A DNA stretch of 64,000 nt, from the NCBI GenBank assembly GCA_964609615.1, contig CAZSRL010000002.1, positions 1 to 64,000 on the forward strand, in the 5' to 3' direction. Position numbers and translations under genes: made by a program. Origin of the DNA: CAZSRL01 sp964609615 (GTDB lineage Bacteria > Bacillota_I > Bacilli_A > RF39 > UBA660). The notes under the pieces are model-generated. The model saw only the letters and a program-made list of their open reading frames with translations, had not been told where the DNA came from and did not search any database. Below, in pieces: positions 16,420-24,241 of this stretch (the stretch's first letter is position 1; each line of letters starts with the position of its first letter).

Positions 16420-17282
16420 TCTTCTCCCTTATAATACTCAATTAATTTATCTTCAAATAGTTTATTTTCAATAATTAAACTATCTAAAGTATATTTATTA
16501 AGAATTTTTAATAATTTATTAATATCACCATCATATTCAAAATTAATAACATTATCTTTAATATTTAATTTTTCATTTTTTAATTCCCTTTTAATATGGT
16601 TAACATCTTTTTTAGATTTAATAATAACTTCTTGTTTGCCTTCTTTTTCTATGGCTAGTTCTTCAATAATATTACCTTTTTTTATTAATATAACTCTATC
16701 ACATACTTTATTAACATCACTCAAAATATGAGTTGAAAATAAAATAGCGGCTCCTCTTTTCTTTTCTTCTTTTATTATTTCAATAAATTTTTCTTGAATT
16801 AAAGGATCTAATCCATTAGTAGGTTCGTCTAATATTATTAAATCAGGCTCATGCATTAGAGAAAGAACTATACCTATTTTTTTTAAATTACCCATTGATA
16901 ATTCTTTTATTTTTTTATTAATATTTAAATCTAATTTTTTAGAAAATTCTAAAGCTTTTGTCACGCAATCTTTCTTATAAAAGTTATTATTATAATTTAT
17001 AATTTCCTTTACTTTCATATTTTCATATAGATTTATTTCACTTGGCAAATATCCGATTTTTTCTTTTAAACTATAATCTTTATTAATATATATTTTATTA
17101 TTTATTAATACACTTCCACTATTAATTTTTAAATATTTCATAATAGATCTAATAGTTGTACTTTTACCACTTCCGTTTGGTCCTATAAAACCGACAACTT
17201 CACTTTTGTTTACATTGAAAGTAATATTTTCACAACCTTTAGAATTTCCATAAAATTTTGTAACTTTATTTAACCCTAACAT
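16416..17282 (-). CDS. ABC exporter ATPase
   Basis: A 288-residue ABC ATPase with Walker A GPNGSGKST (about residue 36), signature LSMGNLKKIGI, Walker B LIILDEPTNGLD, and switch His in ILFSTHIL. A C-terminal extension of about 80 residues follows, as in YhcH/DrrA-like exporters. GTG 17291 lies in the SD, so ATG 17282 (after AGGTG) is the better start. It ends in GGGAGAAGAATAA, which doubles as the SD region of the permease. Substrate unknown. Confidence 0.9.
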   Translation of the reverse strand: MLGLNKVTKFYGNSKGCENITFNVNKSEVVGFIGPNGSGKSTTIRSIMKYLKINSGSVLINNKIYINKDYSLKEKIGYLPSEINLYENMKVKEIINYNNNFYKKDCVTKALEFSKKLDLNINKKIKELSMGNLKKIGIVLSLMHEPDLIILDEPTNGLDPLIQEKFIEIIKEEKKRGAAILFSTHILSDVNKVCDRVILIKKGNIIEELAIEKEGKQEVIIKSKKDVNHIKRELKNEKLNIKDNVINFEYDGDINKLLKILNKYTLDSLIIENKLFEDKLIEYYKGEE

Positions 17283-17405
17283 ATATTTCACCTGCTTATC
17301 TCTTATATAATTATATCATAAAATTAAAAAATTATATTATATGGTTTACAATAATTTCTTTAAAAATAATATGTTCATAAAATAATATAGAAAGAGGATG
17401 ATAAT

Positions 17406-17594
17406 ATTAATAAAAATGTAATAAAAGGTATTATTTCAATAATAATGACAATTGCTTTATGTGCTTTATTGTTTGTTCCTAGCACACCTCCAAAAGAATT
17501 ATTTGCTTTGTTTTGTACTAGCTACGGATCAGTTATAACTTTCTTCTTTACAAAAAGAACTCTATGTAGTAAGGATGATGAAAATAAAGATTAA
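17406..17594 (+). CDS. Small two-helix (holin-like) membrane protein, ATT start
   Basis: An open frame of 62 codons, [M]NKNVIKGIISIIMTIA..., with two hydrophobic segments (about residues 7-26 and 32-52) split by a PSTPPKE turn and a charged tail (KDDENKD). That is the size and topology of a class II holin. It has no ATG at its 5' end: the frame opens at ATT 17406, eight bases after AAAGAGG. The first internal ATG (17445) would remove part of helix 1. It overlaps the following M15 peptidase gene by 20 bases, like a holin-endolysin cassette. Product identity is inferred only from topology and position. Confidence 0.55.
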   Translation: MNKNVIKGIISIIMTIALCALLFVPSTPPKELFALFCTSYGSVITFFFTKRTLCSKDDENKD

Positions 17595-18132
17595 ACAAAT
17601 ACAATATAAATTAAAAAGGTTAAATTATTATACTGGTAAAATAGATGGAATTTTTGGTGAAAAATCTAAACAAGCAACAAAAAAGTTTCAAAGTGATTAT
17701 AAAATTAAAAAAACAGGTCGTTTAAATAAAAAAACAATAAAGAAATTAAATTTTATATACATGACTACATATGAAAATGAAATAAATGCGAATTATGATA
17801 AATTTAAAAATTTCAATAAAAAAGAATTCAGATGTCCAAAATACTGTAGTGGATTCCCAGTAGAAATGAAACATCAAACAATAGAAGTATTACAGCGAGC
17901 AAGAGATTATTTTAACTCTCCATGTTTAGTATCAAGTGGTATTAGATGTAAAAAATACAATAATGCTCTTAAAAACTCTGCCGAAAATTCTAAACATTTA
18001 TATGGAAAAGCAATTGATTGTTCTATTAATGGAATAATCGGAAATAAATTAAAAAGATTTTTTAAAAAACAACCAGAAGTCAAGTATACTTATATAATTA
18101 AAAAAAATTGGGTTCATTTTAATATTTACTAA
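17575..18132 (+). CDS. Peptidoglycan-binding, M15-type D-Ala-peptidase (endolysin-like)
   Basis: Residues about 5-60 form a PG_binding_1 domain (IKQIQYKLKRLNYYTGKIDG, then FGEKSKQATKKFQ). Residues about 80-185 are a peptidase M15/VanY-type domain with zinc ligands suggested by SGIRCKKYN, SKHLYGKAIDCSI (His and Asp) and WVHFNIY (His). This pairing is common in phage endolysins and some spore or wall hydrolases. No signal peptide, so release would need a holin or cell lysis; the overlapping upstream small membrane protein is a candidate. The SD is poor (AAGG directly before ATGATG), pointing to translational coupling. Confidence 0.8.
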   Translation: MMKIKIKQIQYKLKRLNYYTGKIDGIFGEKSKQATKKFQSDYKIKKTGRLNKKTIKKLNFIYMTTYENEINANYDKFKNFNKKEFRCPKYCSGFPVEMKHQTIEVLQRARDYFNSPCLVSSGIRCKKYNNALKNSAENSKHLYGKAIDCSINGIIGNKLKRFFKKQPEVKYTYIIKKNWVHFNIY

Positions 18133-18133
18133 A

Positions 18134-18170
18134 AAAATAAACAGTTAGCTATTTTGTAACTGTTTATTTT
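18134..18170. terminator. Bidirectional terminator
   Basis: A 14-bp stem AAAATAAACAGTTA (18134-18147) with its complement (18157-18170), and A/T tracts on both sides. It serves the converging peptidase and YgjV-type genes. Confidence 0.85.
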
Positions 18171-18684
18171 TTATTTCATTATCATACTTTTTAATTGACA
18201 TAATACTAAAAGTAATTTCAAAAACGTTTCCAAGAATACCTAAATACGCTCCTACATATAAATTATACAATATCCATAAACATGCAGATGCAAATATTAA
18301 TATATATGTTACTTTAACATTTTGTTGCCATATAGAATATACATATGCAAGCGTTATAACTATTGGAATTAATGTAATTAATCCATTATATGCTATAACC
18401 CCTACAAATAATACTAATGCAGAGAATATAATTAAAATGTATTTGGGAGGTTGTTTATTATCTTTTACATATTCATAAGTTATAAAGCATCTAATGAATG
18501 AAAGACCATTCATTGCTGCCGCTGTAAATGCAATTAATATAATATACTCAATACCATATAAAGCATTAGCTATCATTTGAAAAAAGACTATTTTTTTCAT
18601 GTCAGATTGTTTTATTGAATATACCCAAACAATTATTGCAAACAATGCAAATACTTGAGCAACAATATTAATACTTAAATTCAT
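18145..18684 (-). CDS. YgjV-family inner membrane protein
   Basis: A 179-residue polytopic protein matching the Imp-YgjV family. It opens with IVAQVFALFAIIVWVYSIKQ, a 'QxxxxxxxxxYxxKqD' pattern reminiscent of PQ-loop or SWEET-like transporters, then FFQMIANALYGIEYIIL and WILYNLYVGAYLGIL. About six helices. Function of the family is unknown. RBS GGGGAAC. It stands alone between convergent and pseudogene neighbours. Confidence 0.8.
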   Translation of the reverse strand: MNLSINIVAQVFALFAIIVWVYSIKQSDMKKIVFFQMIANALYGIEYIILIAFTAAAMNGLSFIRCFITYEYVKDNKQPPKYILIIFSALVLFVGVIAYNGLITLIPIVITLAYVYSIWQQNVKVTYILIFASACLWILYNLYVGAYLGILGNVFEITFSIMSIKKYDNEIKNKQLQNS

Positions 18685-18719
18685 ATGTTCCCCTCCAATT
18701 CAAAATATTATAACACTTA

Positions 18720-19253
18720 TTATTTATTTTTACAATTATCTTCTCTCGCCTTATTTATTATTTTTTTTATAAAAGAATTTTTTGATTTTGTATATTCTTT
18801 ACGATTATTAGAAAAACATGTTGCAAGATTATCTTTTAACGCTTAATATTCTTTTAAATCTTTTTCATTATTTCTCAAATAATCCCTAAATAAAATAGAA
18901 TCTATGTATCTATCTCCATTTATTTCCATAACATGAATGAAATGAGTTCTATTATTTTCATCGCCTTTTGTTATAAATACTTCCCCATCTGTTGATTCTG
19001 CTTTCATAGAATAATCCTTATCGTTAATAAAATTGTTTTTAATTTTATCAAAATCACTTAGTTTGTCTACACCAACAGCCATATCAATAATCGGTTTTGC
19101 ACTTAATCCCTTTATTGATGTTGACCCGATGTGTTCAACAGATAATCAAACCTCTCCAAACTTATTTTCCAGTATTTCTTTCTCAAGTAAAAACATTTTT
19201 TCCCAATTAGAATTATATTTTTCTAATTTTACTTTTCCATCTTTTAAACCCAT
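18720..19253 (-). pseudogene. GrpB/UPF0157 nucleotidyltransferase-fold gene with two nonsense codons
   Basis: From ATG 19253 (after GGAGG) one frame reads as a complete GrpB-family protein of 177 codons. Codon 36 is TGA (19148-19146), between KFGEV and LSVEHIGSTS, and codon 137 is TAA (18845-18843), between KDLKEY and ALKDNLATC. Conserved GrpB landmarks are all in one frame: VKLEKYNSNWEKMF, EHIGSTSIKGLSAKPIIDM, RTHFIHVM, and the C-terminal helix NSFIKKIINKAR. No frameshift exists. Simplest reading: a young pseudogene with two substitutions. Readthrough or later starts could still make fragments (ATG 19082 gives 79 residues). Confidence 0.88.
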
Positions 19254-19327
19254 TAATTCCTCCTATTTCTTTCAGTTCATTATAACATAAAAAAACATAT
19301 ATCACTATATATGTTTATAATAATATT

Positions 19328-19401
19328 TGGCAGGGGTAGCAGGAATTGAACCCACATCAGCGGTTTTGGAGACCGTTATTCTACCATTAAACTATACCCC
19401 T
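19328..19401 (-). tRNA. tRNA-Trp(CCA)
   Basis: Acceptor AGGGGTA/TACCCCT with G73, anticodon loop CTCCAAA (anticodon CCA), T arm GTGGG-TTCAATT-CCTGC, and encoded 3' CCA. It reads only TGG, consistent with TGA being a stop. Confidence 0.96.
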
Positions 19402-19462
19402 AGAGCGCTAAAAGTATAACATATTTTTTTAAATATGTAAATATAATTAACTAGGTGATTGT

Positions 19463-19882
19463 ATGATTATAAACTATAGTACAAAGGAATTAGATTTGCT
19501 TGCTAGAATTATGAGAGCTGAGGCACTTGCTGAAGGTAATCTTGGTATGCTTATGGTTGGTAACGTTGTTGTTAATAGAGCAATAGCTAATTGTTTAGAT
19601 TTTAAAAATATAAGAACTGTATATGATGCAATATATCAAAAAAATCAATTTGTTGGAACATCATCTTCTTTATTTCAAAGTGCTTCTACAACAAAAGAAA
19701 AAGATCTTGCTAAAAGAGTACTTCGAGGAGAATATTATTATCCGGCAACACATGCTTTATACTTTTATTCTCCGGGAAGTTCTTCTTGCAAGAGTACATG
19801 GTTTAATCAACCTTTTGCAGGAAAATATAAAAACCATTGTTTTTATAAACCTAATCCCGGTGTATGTAATGAATTATATTAA
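19463..19882 (+). CDS. SleB/CwlJ-type cell wall hydrolase
   Basis: A 139-residue Hydrolase_2 (SleB) domain protein: LLARIMRAEALAEGNLGMLMVGNVVVNRA contains the catalytic Glu, followed by NQFVGT and a C-terminal THALYFYSPGSSSCKSTWF. The family cuts spore cortex peptidoglycan during germination. There is no signal peptide and no peptidoglycan-binding domain, which is the CwlJ layout (made in the mother cell, deposited in the coat) and unlike secreted SleB. RBS GGTGATT. Its end overlaps the end of the convergent CofE-like gene by 4 bases. Confidence 0.88.
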   Translation: MIINYSTKELDLLARIMRAEALAEGNLGMLMVGNVVVNRAIANCLDFKNIRTVYDAIYQKNQFVGTSSSLFQSASTTKEKDLAKRVLRGEYYYPATHALYFYSPGSSSCKSTWFNQPFAGKYKNHCFYKPNPGVCNELY

Positions 19883-21066
19883 TTATTGCTTAAATTATCA
19901 AAATATCCTTGAATAAATATAACTGGTGTTCCTTTATCTCCACTTCCACTTGTTAAATCACAAAGTGAACCAATTAAGTCTGTATATCTTCTTGGTGTAG
20001 TTCCTTGAGATAACATTTTACCTTTTAAATTGTTATCTTTCTTTTGTATTTCTTCTTTTATAGCATTTTTTAGCTCTTCTCCACTTAATTTAGAAAATTT
20101 ATTATCTGATAGATATTTAAGTTTTATTTCGTTTGGTGTGCCTTCTAATCCCTTCGTATAAGCAGGACTAACAACTGGATCTGCAAGTTCCCATATTTTA
20201 CCTATTGGGTCTTTAAATGCTCCATCTCCATATATCATTACCTCAATATTTTTTCCAGTTAATTCTTTCATTCTACTTTGAACATTAATTACAATTTTTT
20301 CACCACTTTTTGGAAACAGTTTTAACTTTTCTTCAGTACTTTTATTTGAGCCAAGTAGTCCATATTTTGGGTTAAATCCACTTTCTCCAATTGGATGACT
20401 CATAATTTCAAACAATCCATATATTGTAGAACAACCATTATCAATTAGTAATTGTTTTGTACTCATTCTAGTATGTATATCACAATTTAATACATCTTTA
20501 GTATATTTCAATACATCAACAGGATTATTCGTAAAGATAAACTCTACTTCACAATTTTCTTTTTCAATTAAATCTCTATAAAACTCAACCATATTAATAC
20601 CAGTAAATGGATGAATATATGAAGAAAACTCTTTTTTATATTCATCTTCTGTTATTAAATCACCTAAAGTATGTTTACTATTTTTTAATGTTGTCTGATC
20701 TAAAATATCATTACCTACTTCATCTGATGGAAAAGATAATACCAATGTTATTTTTTTCATTCCTCTTGCTATACCTTTTAATATAAGTGAAAATCTATTT
20801 CTACTAAGTATAGGATATACTACTCCTATATTTTTACTTGGAAATTTATTTCTAACATCCTGTGCTATATCATCCACACTAACAAAATTCCCTTCGGATA
20901 TTCCTACTACAGATTCTGTTATTGCAATAATATCCTTATCTTTAAACTCAAACATTTCCTCTTTTGAGGCATTCATAATTGAATCAACAACAATACTTTC
21001 TAAATCATCATTTTCTTTTATTATTGGAGTTCTTATACCCCTAACTACGGTACCTACAGTTCTCAT
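19879..21066 (-). CDS. CofE-like protein (F420-0:gamma-glutamyl ligase family)
   Basis: A 395-residue member of the CofE/F420_ligase fold. N-terminal [16 protein letters not shown] and [18 protein letters not shown] are the family signature (the latter is the nucleotide/substrate loop). [20 protein letters not shown] gives the Asp/metal region and [21 protein letters not shown] the C-terminal Gly-rich motif. True CofE adds glutamates to coenzyme F420, but nothing else in the window suggests F420, and several Firmicutes carry such homologues without F420. A different amide ligase activity is likely. RBS AGGAGAG. Confidence 0.8.
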   Translation of the reverse strand: MRTVGTVVRGIRTPIIKENDDLESIVVDSIMNASKEEMFEFKDKDIIAITESVVGISEGNFVSVDDIAQDVRNKFPSKNIGVVYPILSRNRFSLILKGIARGMKKITLVLSFPSDEVGNDILDQTTLKNSKHTLGDLITEDEYKKEFSSYIHPFTGINMVEFYRDLIEKENCEVEFIFTNNPVDVLKYTKDVLNCDIHTRMSTKQLLIDNGCSTIYGLFEIMSHPIGESGFNPKYGLLGSNKSTEEKLKLFPKSGEKIVINVQSRMKELTGKNIEVMIYGDGAFKDPIGKIWELADPVVSPAYTKGLEGTPNEIKLKYLSDNKFSKLSGEELKNAIKEEIQKKDNNLKGKMLSQGTTPRRYTDLIGSLCDLTSGSGDKGTPVIFIQGYFDNLSNN

Positions 21067-21106
21067 ATTTCACTCTCCTATAAAAATTATAGCATAGTAA
21101 AAAATT

Positions 21107-21133
21107 AAAAAAAATAATTATTAAATAATTATT
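21107..21133 (-). terminator. Possible AT-only terminator of the amidase gene
   Basis: Inverted repeat AATAATTA/TAATTATT with a long T run on the minus strand. The stem holds only A-T pairs, so efficiency is uncertain. Confidence 0.45.
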
Positions 21134-21151
21134 CATTTACTTTACTATTTT

Positions 21152-22204
21152 TTAACTAGGTACCTGCAACTTTTGACCAACACTTAACAATGTAGATGTT
21201 AAATTGTTAATTCTTTTTAAAGTATCGACTGTTGTGTTATATTTATTTGCTATTTTCCAAAGACTATCTCCACTTTGTACTTTATATACTAAATAATCAC
21301 TTGGTGGAGTAATATCTTTTTCAGATACCTTTAAAACATCTCCTATTTGTATTATATTACTCTTTAAATTATTTAAACTTTTTAATTTTTCAACTGTTAA
21401 GCCAAACTTATTTGCTATTTTCCAAAGACTATCTCCACTTTGTACTTTATATACTAAATAATCACTTGGTGGAGTAATATCTTTTTCAGATACCTTTAAA
21501 ACATCTCCTATTTGTATTATATTACTCTTTAAATTATTTAAACTTTTTAATTTTTCAACTGTTAAGCCAAACTTATTTGCTATTTTCCAAAGACTATCAC
21601 CTTTAACAACAGTATAATAATTAACCTTATCAACAGGAATATAAGTAATACCTGCATAATTTGAAACTGCTTTAACTACTGCTTCAGTTAATTGTTCATA
21701 ATTATTTTTTAATTGAGTAACATCATCAGAAGTACTATCTAAAAAACCATATTCAACTATTATTGATTCCGTATTAGGCGTGTCTCTTAACATAAAATAA
21801 TAATCTTTACTAGGATCACTTGGTAAACGCAATTGATAATTCTTGCGTGTGTTTTGTCCACTGTTTTCTAACTCAGAAAGTATTTTATCTGATAAATCAC
21901 TAGTATTTCTCAATGCATATATTACTTCAGCACCATCACCACCACCTGCGTTTATATGATTAGATATTACAATAATATCTTTTGTGTTTCCAAAAAAATC
22001 TAGAACTTTTTTTACACGTGCACTTGGTTCAATCGTACTATCATCATCTCTTGTGAGTGCTACAGGGACTCCTAGTTCTCTAAATCTATTATACATATAC
22101 TTACTTATTTTTAAATTTAAGTCTTTTTCTATTATATCGTTGGCATTTGCCCCAGGATCACTACCACCATGACCCGCATCAATTACAATTCCTTTTATAG
22201 CCAT
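21152..22204 (-). CDS. N-acetylmuramoyl-L-alanine amidase with three LysM domains
   Basis: Residues 1-190 are an Amidase_3 zinc domain: VIDAGHGGSDPGA (zinc His), the Glu of NDIIEKDLNL, SNHINAGGG (zinc His) and SIIVEYGFLDS (catalytic Glu). Then come three LysM domains (about 200-240, 255-297, 310-350), each with the pattern YxVxxGDSLWKIANK. No signal peptide is present, like the mother-cell lytic amidase CwlC of Bacillus, so a role in mother-cell lysis is plausible. The first two LysM units are almost identical at DNA level (165-bp period). Confidence 0.93.
   Translation of the reverse strand: MAIKGIVIDAGHGGSDPGANANDIIEKDLNLKISKYMYNRFRELGVPVALTRDDDSTIEPSARVKKVLDFFGNTKDIIVISNHINAGGGDGAEVIYALRNTSDLSDKILSELENSGQNTRKNYQLRLPSDPSKDYYFMLRDTPNTESIIVEYGFLDSTSDDVTQLKNNYEQLTEAVVKAVSNYAGITYIPVDKVNYYTVVKGDSLWKIANKFGLTVEKLKSLNNLKSNIIQIGDVLKVSEKDITPPSDYLVYKVQSGDSLWKIANKFGLTVEKLKSLNNLKSNIIQIGDVLKVSEKDITPPSDYLVYKVQSGDSLWKIANKYNTTVDTLKRINNLTSTLLSVGQKLQVPS
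21246..21592. repeat. 165-bp tandem duplication inside the LysM region
   Basis: The stretch starting TTTGCTATTTTCCAAAGAC at 21246 recurs at 21411 and again at 21576, with nearly perfect identity over two 165-bp (55-codon) units. This indicates recent duplication of a LysM-plus-linker module. Confidence 0.95.
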
Positions 22205-22252
22205 AATTAAATCACCTATAATATATTATGTTATATTTTATTTTTAGTGTTT

Positions 22253-22280
22253 AAAAAAATTAGTTATTTCTAACTAATTT
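22253..22280 (-). terminator. Terminator of the surface protein gene
   Basis: A 10-bp stem AAATTAGTTA (22257-22266) with its complement (22271-22280), and T run on the minus strand. Confidence 0.85.
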
Positions 22281-24097
22281 CTTTTTTGTCTTCTCCTTGT
22301 GTAGGCTACTCCAGCAGCTCCCAAAGCACCAATTCCTAATCCAGCATAAGCCAAAGTCAAATTTTCTTCATCTCCTGTTTTTACTGAATCAAGTTCTTCT
22401 TCATATTTTTTTTCTAGTTCATCTTTCTTTTGCATTTCTATTATTGCATAGTATTTTGTACCTCTTATGTTTTTGATAAGATATCCAGTTAAATTATATT
22501 TTAATGATTCAATAATTTTTTCTTCTTCAAAATATCCTTCCAATATAAATTCTTTATCTCTTTCAAATTTTTCTTTTGATATTGAATAACCATATGTGAT
22601 TTCTTCTTTGTATTGTTTTTCTAATATTTCTGATAAAACTTTATATTTAGGATCATATAAATCAATTGATTTATTTCCTGTTAAATCATATTTTTTAACT
22701 TTCTTTTCAATTTCTTTATATTCTTTTTCCATTGTCCCATAATTTAAATGTGATATTCTATCTTTGTCACATTTCATAGTAATAGCGTCTCCATCTATAC
22801 TTATATCATAGCTACCCCATTGATTTCCAATACTTGATAGATCATGAGTACCTGCTCCTGAGATAAATTTAAATGTAAAGTTACTGCTTACTGAAGGATC
22901 ATATGATCCATTTAACCATGAATTTATAAATGATGATTGTTGTGTTTCACTTAGTGCACCTTCAGTCCATATAACAACTGTTCCACTTGCTTGTTTTATC
23001 ATTATATAATTTGCTTTAACAGAAAATGAATTATTACTATCTAATTTGTTTGAATTATTTACAATTACATTTCCTGTTTCAACTTTTTCATATTCAATTA
23101 CTTCTTTTTCTGTGACATTTGTGTCCGAAACAGTATATCCTTCTGACTTTAATTGTTCTATAAAATCATTTGCTTCTTTTTCACTATCAAATGTTTTACT
23201 TATTGCTTCGGTATTTGTTTCTTTAAACACTTGTTCTTCCGTCGGACCAGTTATAGTTACTGTAATATTTTCATTTTCTAGCAATTTTAAATTTGTAATA
23301 TATGCATTTGCTTCTTCTAAAGTATCAAATGTTTTACTTTCGTTTGTTTTTTTATCTTCTATTTGTATTTTTTCTGTATTAGAAGTTTTTGTAATATCCA
23401 CTTCATATCTCACTGTATCTGTGTTGTTACTTTCTATATCTGATTTAATTTGTTCTATTTTTGCATTTATTTGTTCTTCAGTTAAACCTGTTTCTTCTGC
23501 AACTTGTTCAGTGCCTTTGCTTTCCCATTCAGTATAACTTACAGATTCGGTTACATTAAAGTTTGTTTTATCTTTGTTTGCATCAACAAATTCATTTTTT
23601 TCCTCTTCTGTATCAAATGTTTCTTTTATTTCAACTCTTTCTGTTACTTTTTTTTCTTCTTTTCTTTCAGTTATTTTTAATGAGGAAGATTCGATATCAG
23701 ATTTTTCTAATTCTGATTTTCTATCAATTGCCTCTTGTTCCGTATCAAATGATTCATTAATTTCCGTTTTTTCTGTGCTAATAATTTGATTTTGCTTTTC
23801 GATAATTTTTTTGTTTGTAACATCATAATTATCCTTTTTATTTTTTTCCTTTTCGCTAAGCCAATTTTCTGCATCTTTCTTTTGTTCAAAGTCCTCTGAA
23901 ACTTCTTTAATAGTTTCATTTTTTTCTTGTTCAGCAGTTGTTGTTGGTTTTTCATTAGCATAGCTATATATTGCCTCCCCAGATTGAAGCCCTCCATATC
24001 CAGCAGCAACCATTGCAGCAATTGTAACTGGTGCTAATTTCTTTTTAAAGTTTTTTTCTAAGTATGATTTTAATTCAATTAATTGTTCTTTTGTCAT
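22274..24097 (-). CDS. Repeat-containing sortase-anchored surface protein
   Basis: A 607-residue cell-surface protein. The N-terminus is a long signal peptide (basic KNFKKK, then hydrophobic to about residue 47, probable cleavage after YSYA). The C-terminus has a sortase-like SVKTGD (about 571-576), a hydrophobic helix (LAYAGLGIGALGAAGVAY) and a basic tail RRRQKRN. Between residues about 65 and 335 lie degenerate repeats built on F-D-(T/S)-x-x-E-A...F/Y...L (near 69, 117, 161, 257, 303), each followed by a beta-strand-like ITE/VTE segment. A unique domain (about 345-450) follows, then a charged helical stalk. Adhesion is likely; the ligand is unknown. No sortase gene is nearby. Confidence 0.82.
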   Translation of the reverse strand: MTKEQLIELKSYLEKNFKKKLAPVTIAAMVAAGYGGLQSGEAIYSYANEKPTTTAEQEKNETIKEVSEDFEQKKDAENWLSEKEKNKKDNYDVTNKKIIEKQNQIISTEKTEINESFDTEQEAIDRKSELEKSDIESSSLKITERKEEKKVTERVEIKETFDTEEEKNEFVDANKDKTNFNVTESVSYTEWESKGTEQVAEETGLTEEQINAKIEQIKSDIESNNTDTVRYEVDITKTSNTEKIQIEDKKTNESKTFDTLEEANAYITNLKLLENENITVTITGPTEEQVFKETNTEAISKTFDSEKEANDFIEQLKSEGYTVSDTNVTEKEVIEYEKVETGNVIVNNSNKLDSNNSFSVKANYIMIKQASGTVVIWTEGALSETQQSSFINSWLNGSYDPSVSSNFTFKFISGAGTHDLSSIGNQWGSYDISIDGDAITMKCDKDRISHLNYGTMEKEYKEIEKKVKKYDLTGNKSIDLYDPKYKVLSEILEKQYKEEITYGYSISKEKFERDKEFILEGYFEEEKIIESLKYNLTGYLIKNIRGTKYYAIIEMQKKDELEKKYEEELDSVKTGDEENLTLAYAGLGIGALGAAGVAYTRRRQKRN

Positions 24098-24241
24098 TTC
24101 CTTATCCCTCCTGTTATGAGTATAATATATATTTAACTTTTATACAAGTAAACATGACAAAAAATAAAATTTAATAAAAAAAAATAACAATAAAGCCATT
24201 ATTATATTATATGAATTAATTAATTTTATAATATTGGATTG

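Noticed and set aside
18843..19082. Independent 79-residue gene
   Set aside because: It is the middle part of the interrupted GrpB frame, bounded by the two nonsense codons.
23046..23789. Several open frames on the plus strand across the surface protein
   Set aside because: They are Ser/Phe-rich mirror frames of the repetitive minus-strand gene, without SDs.
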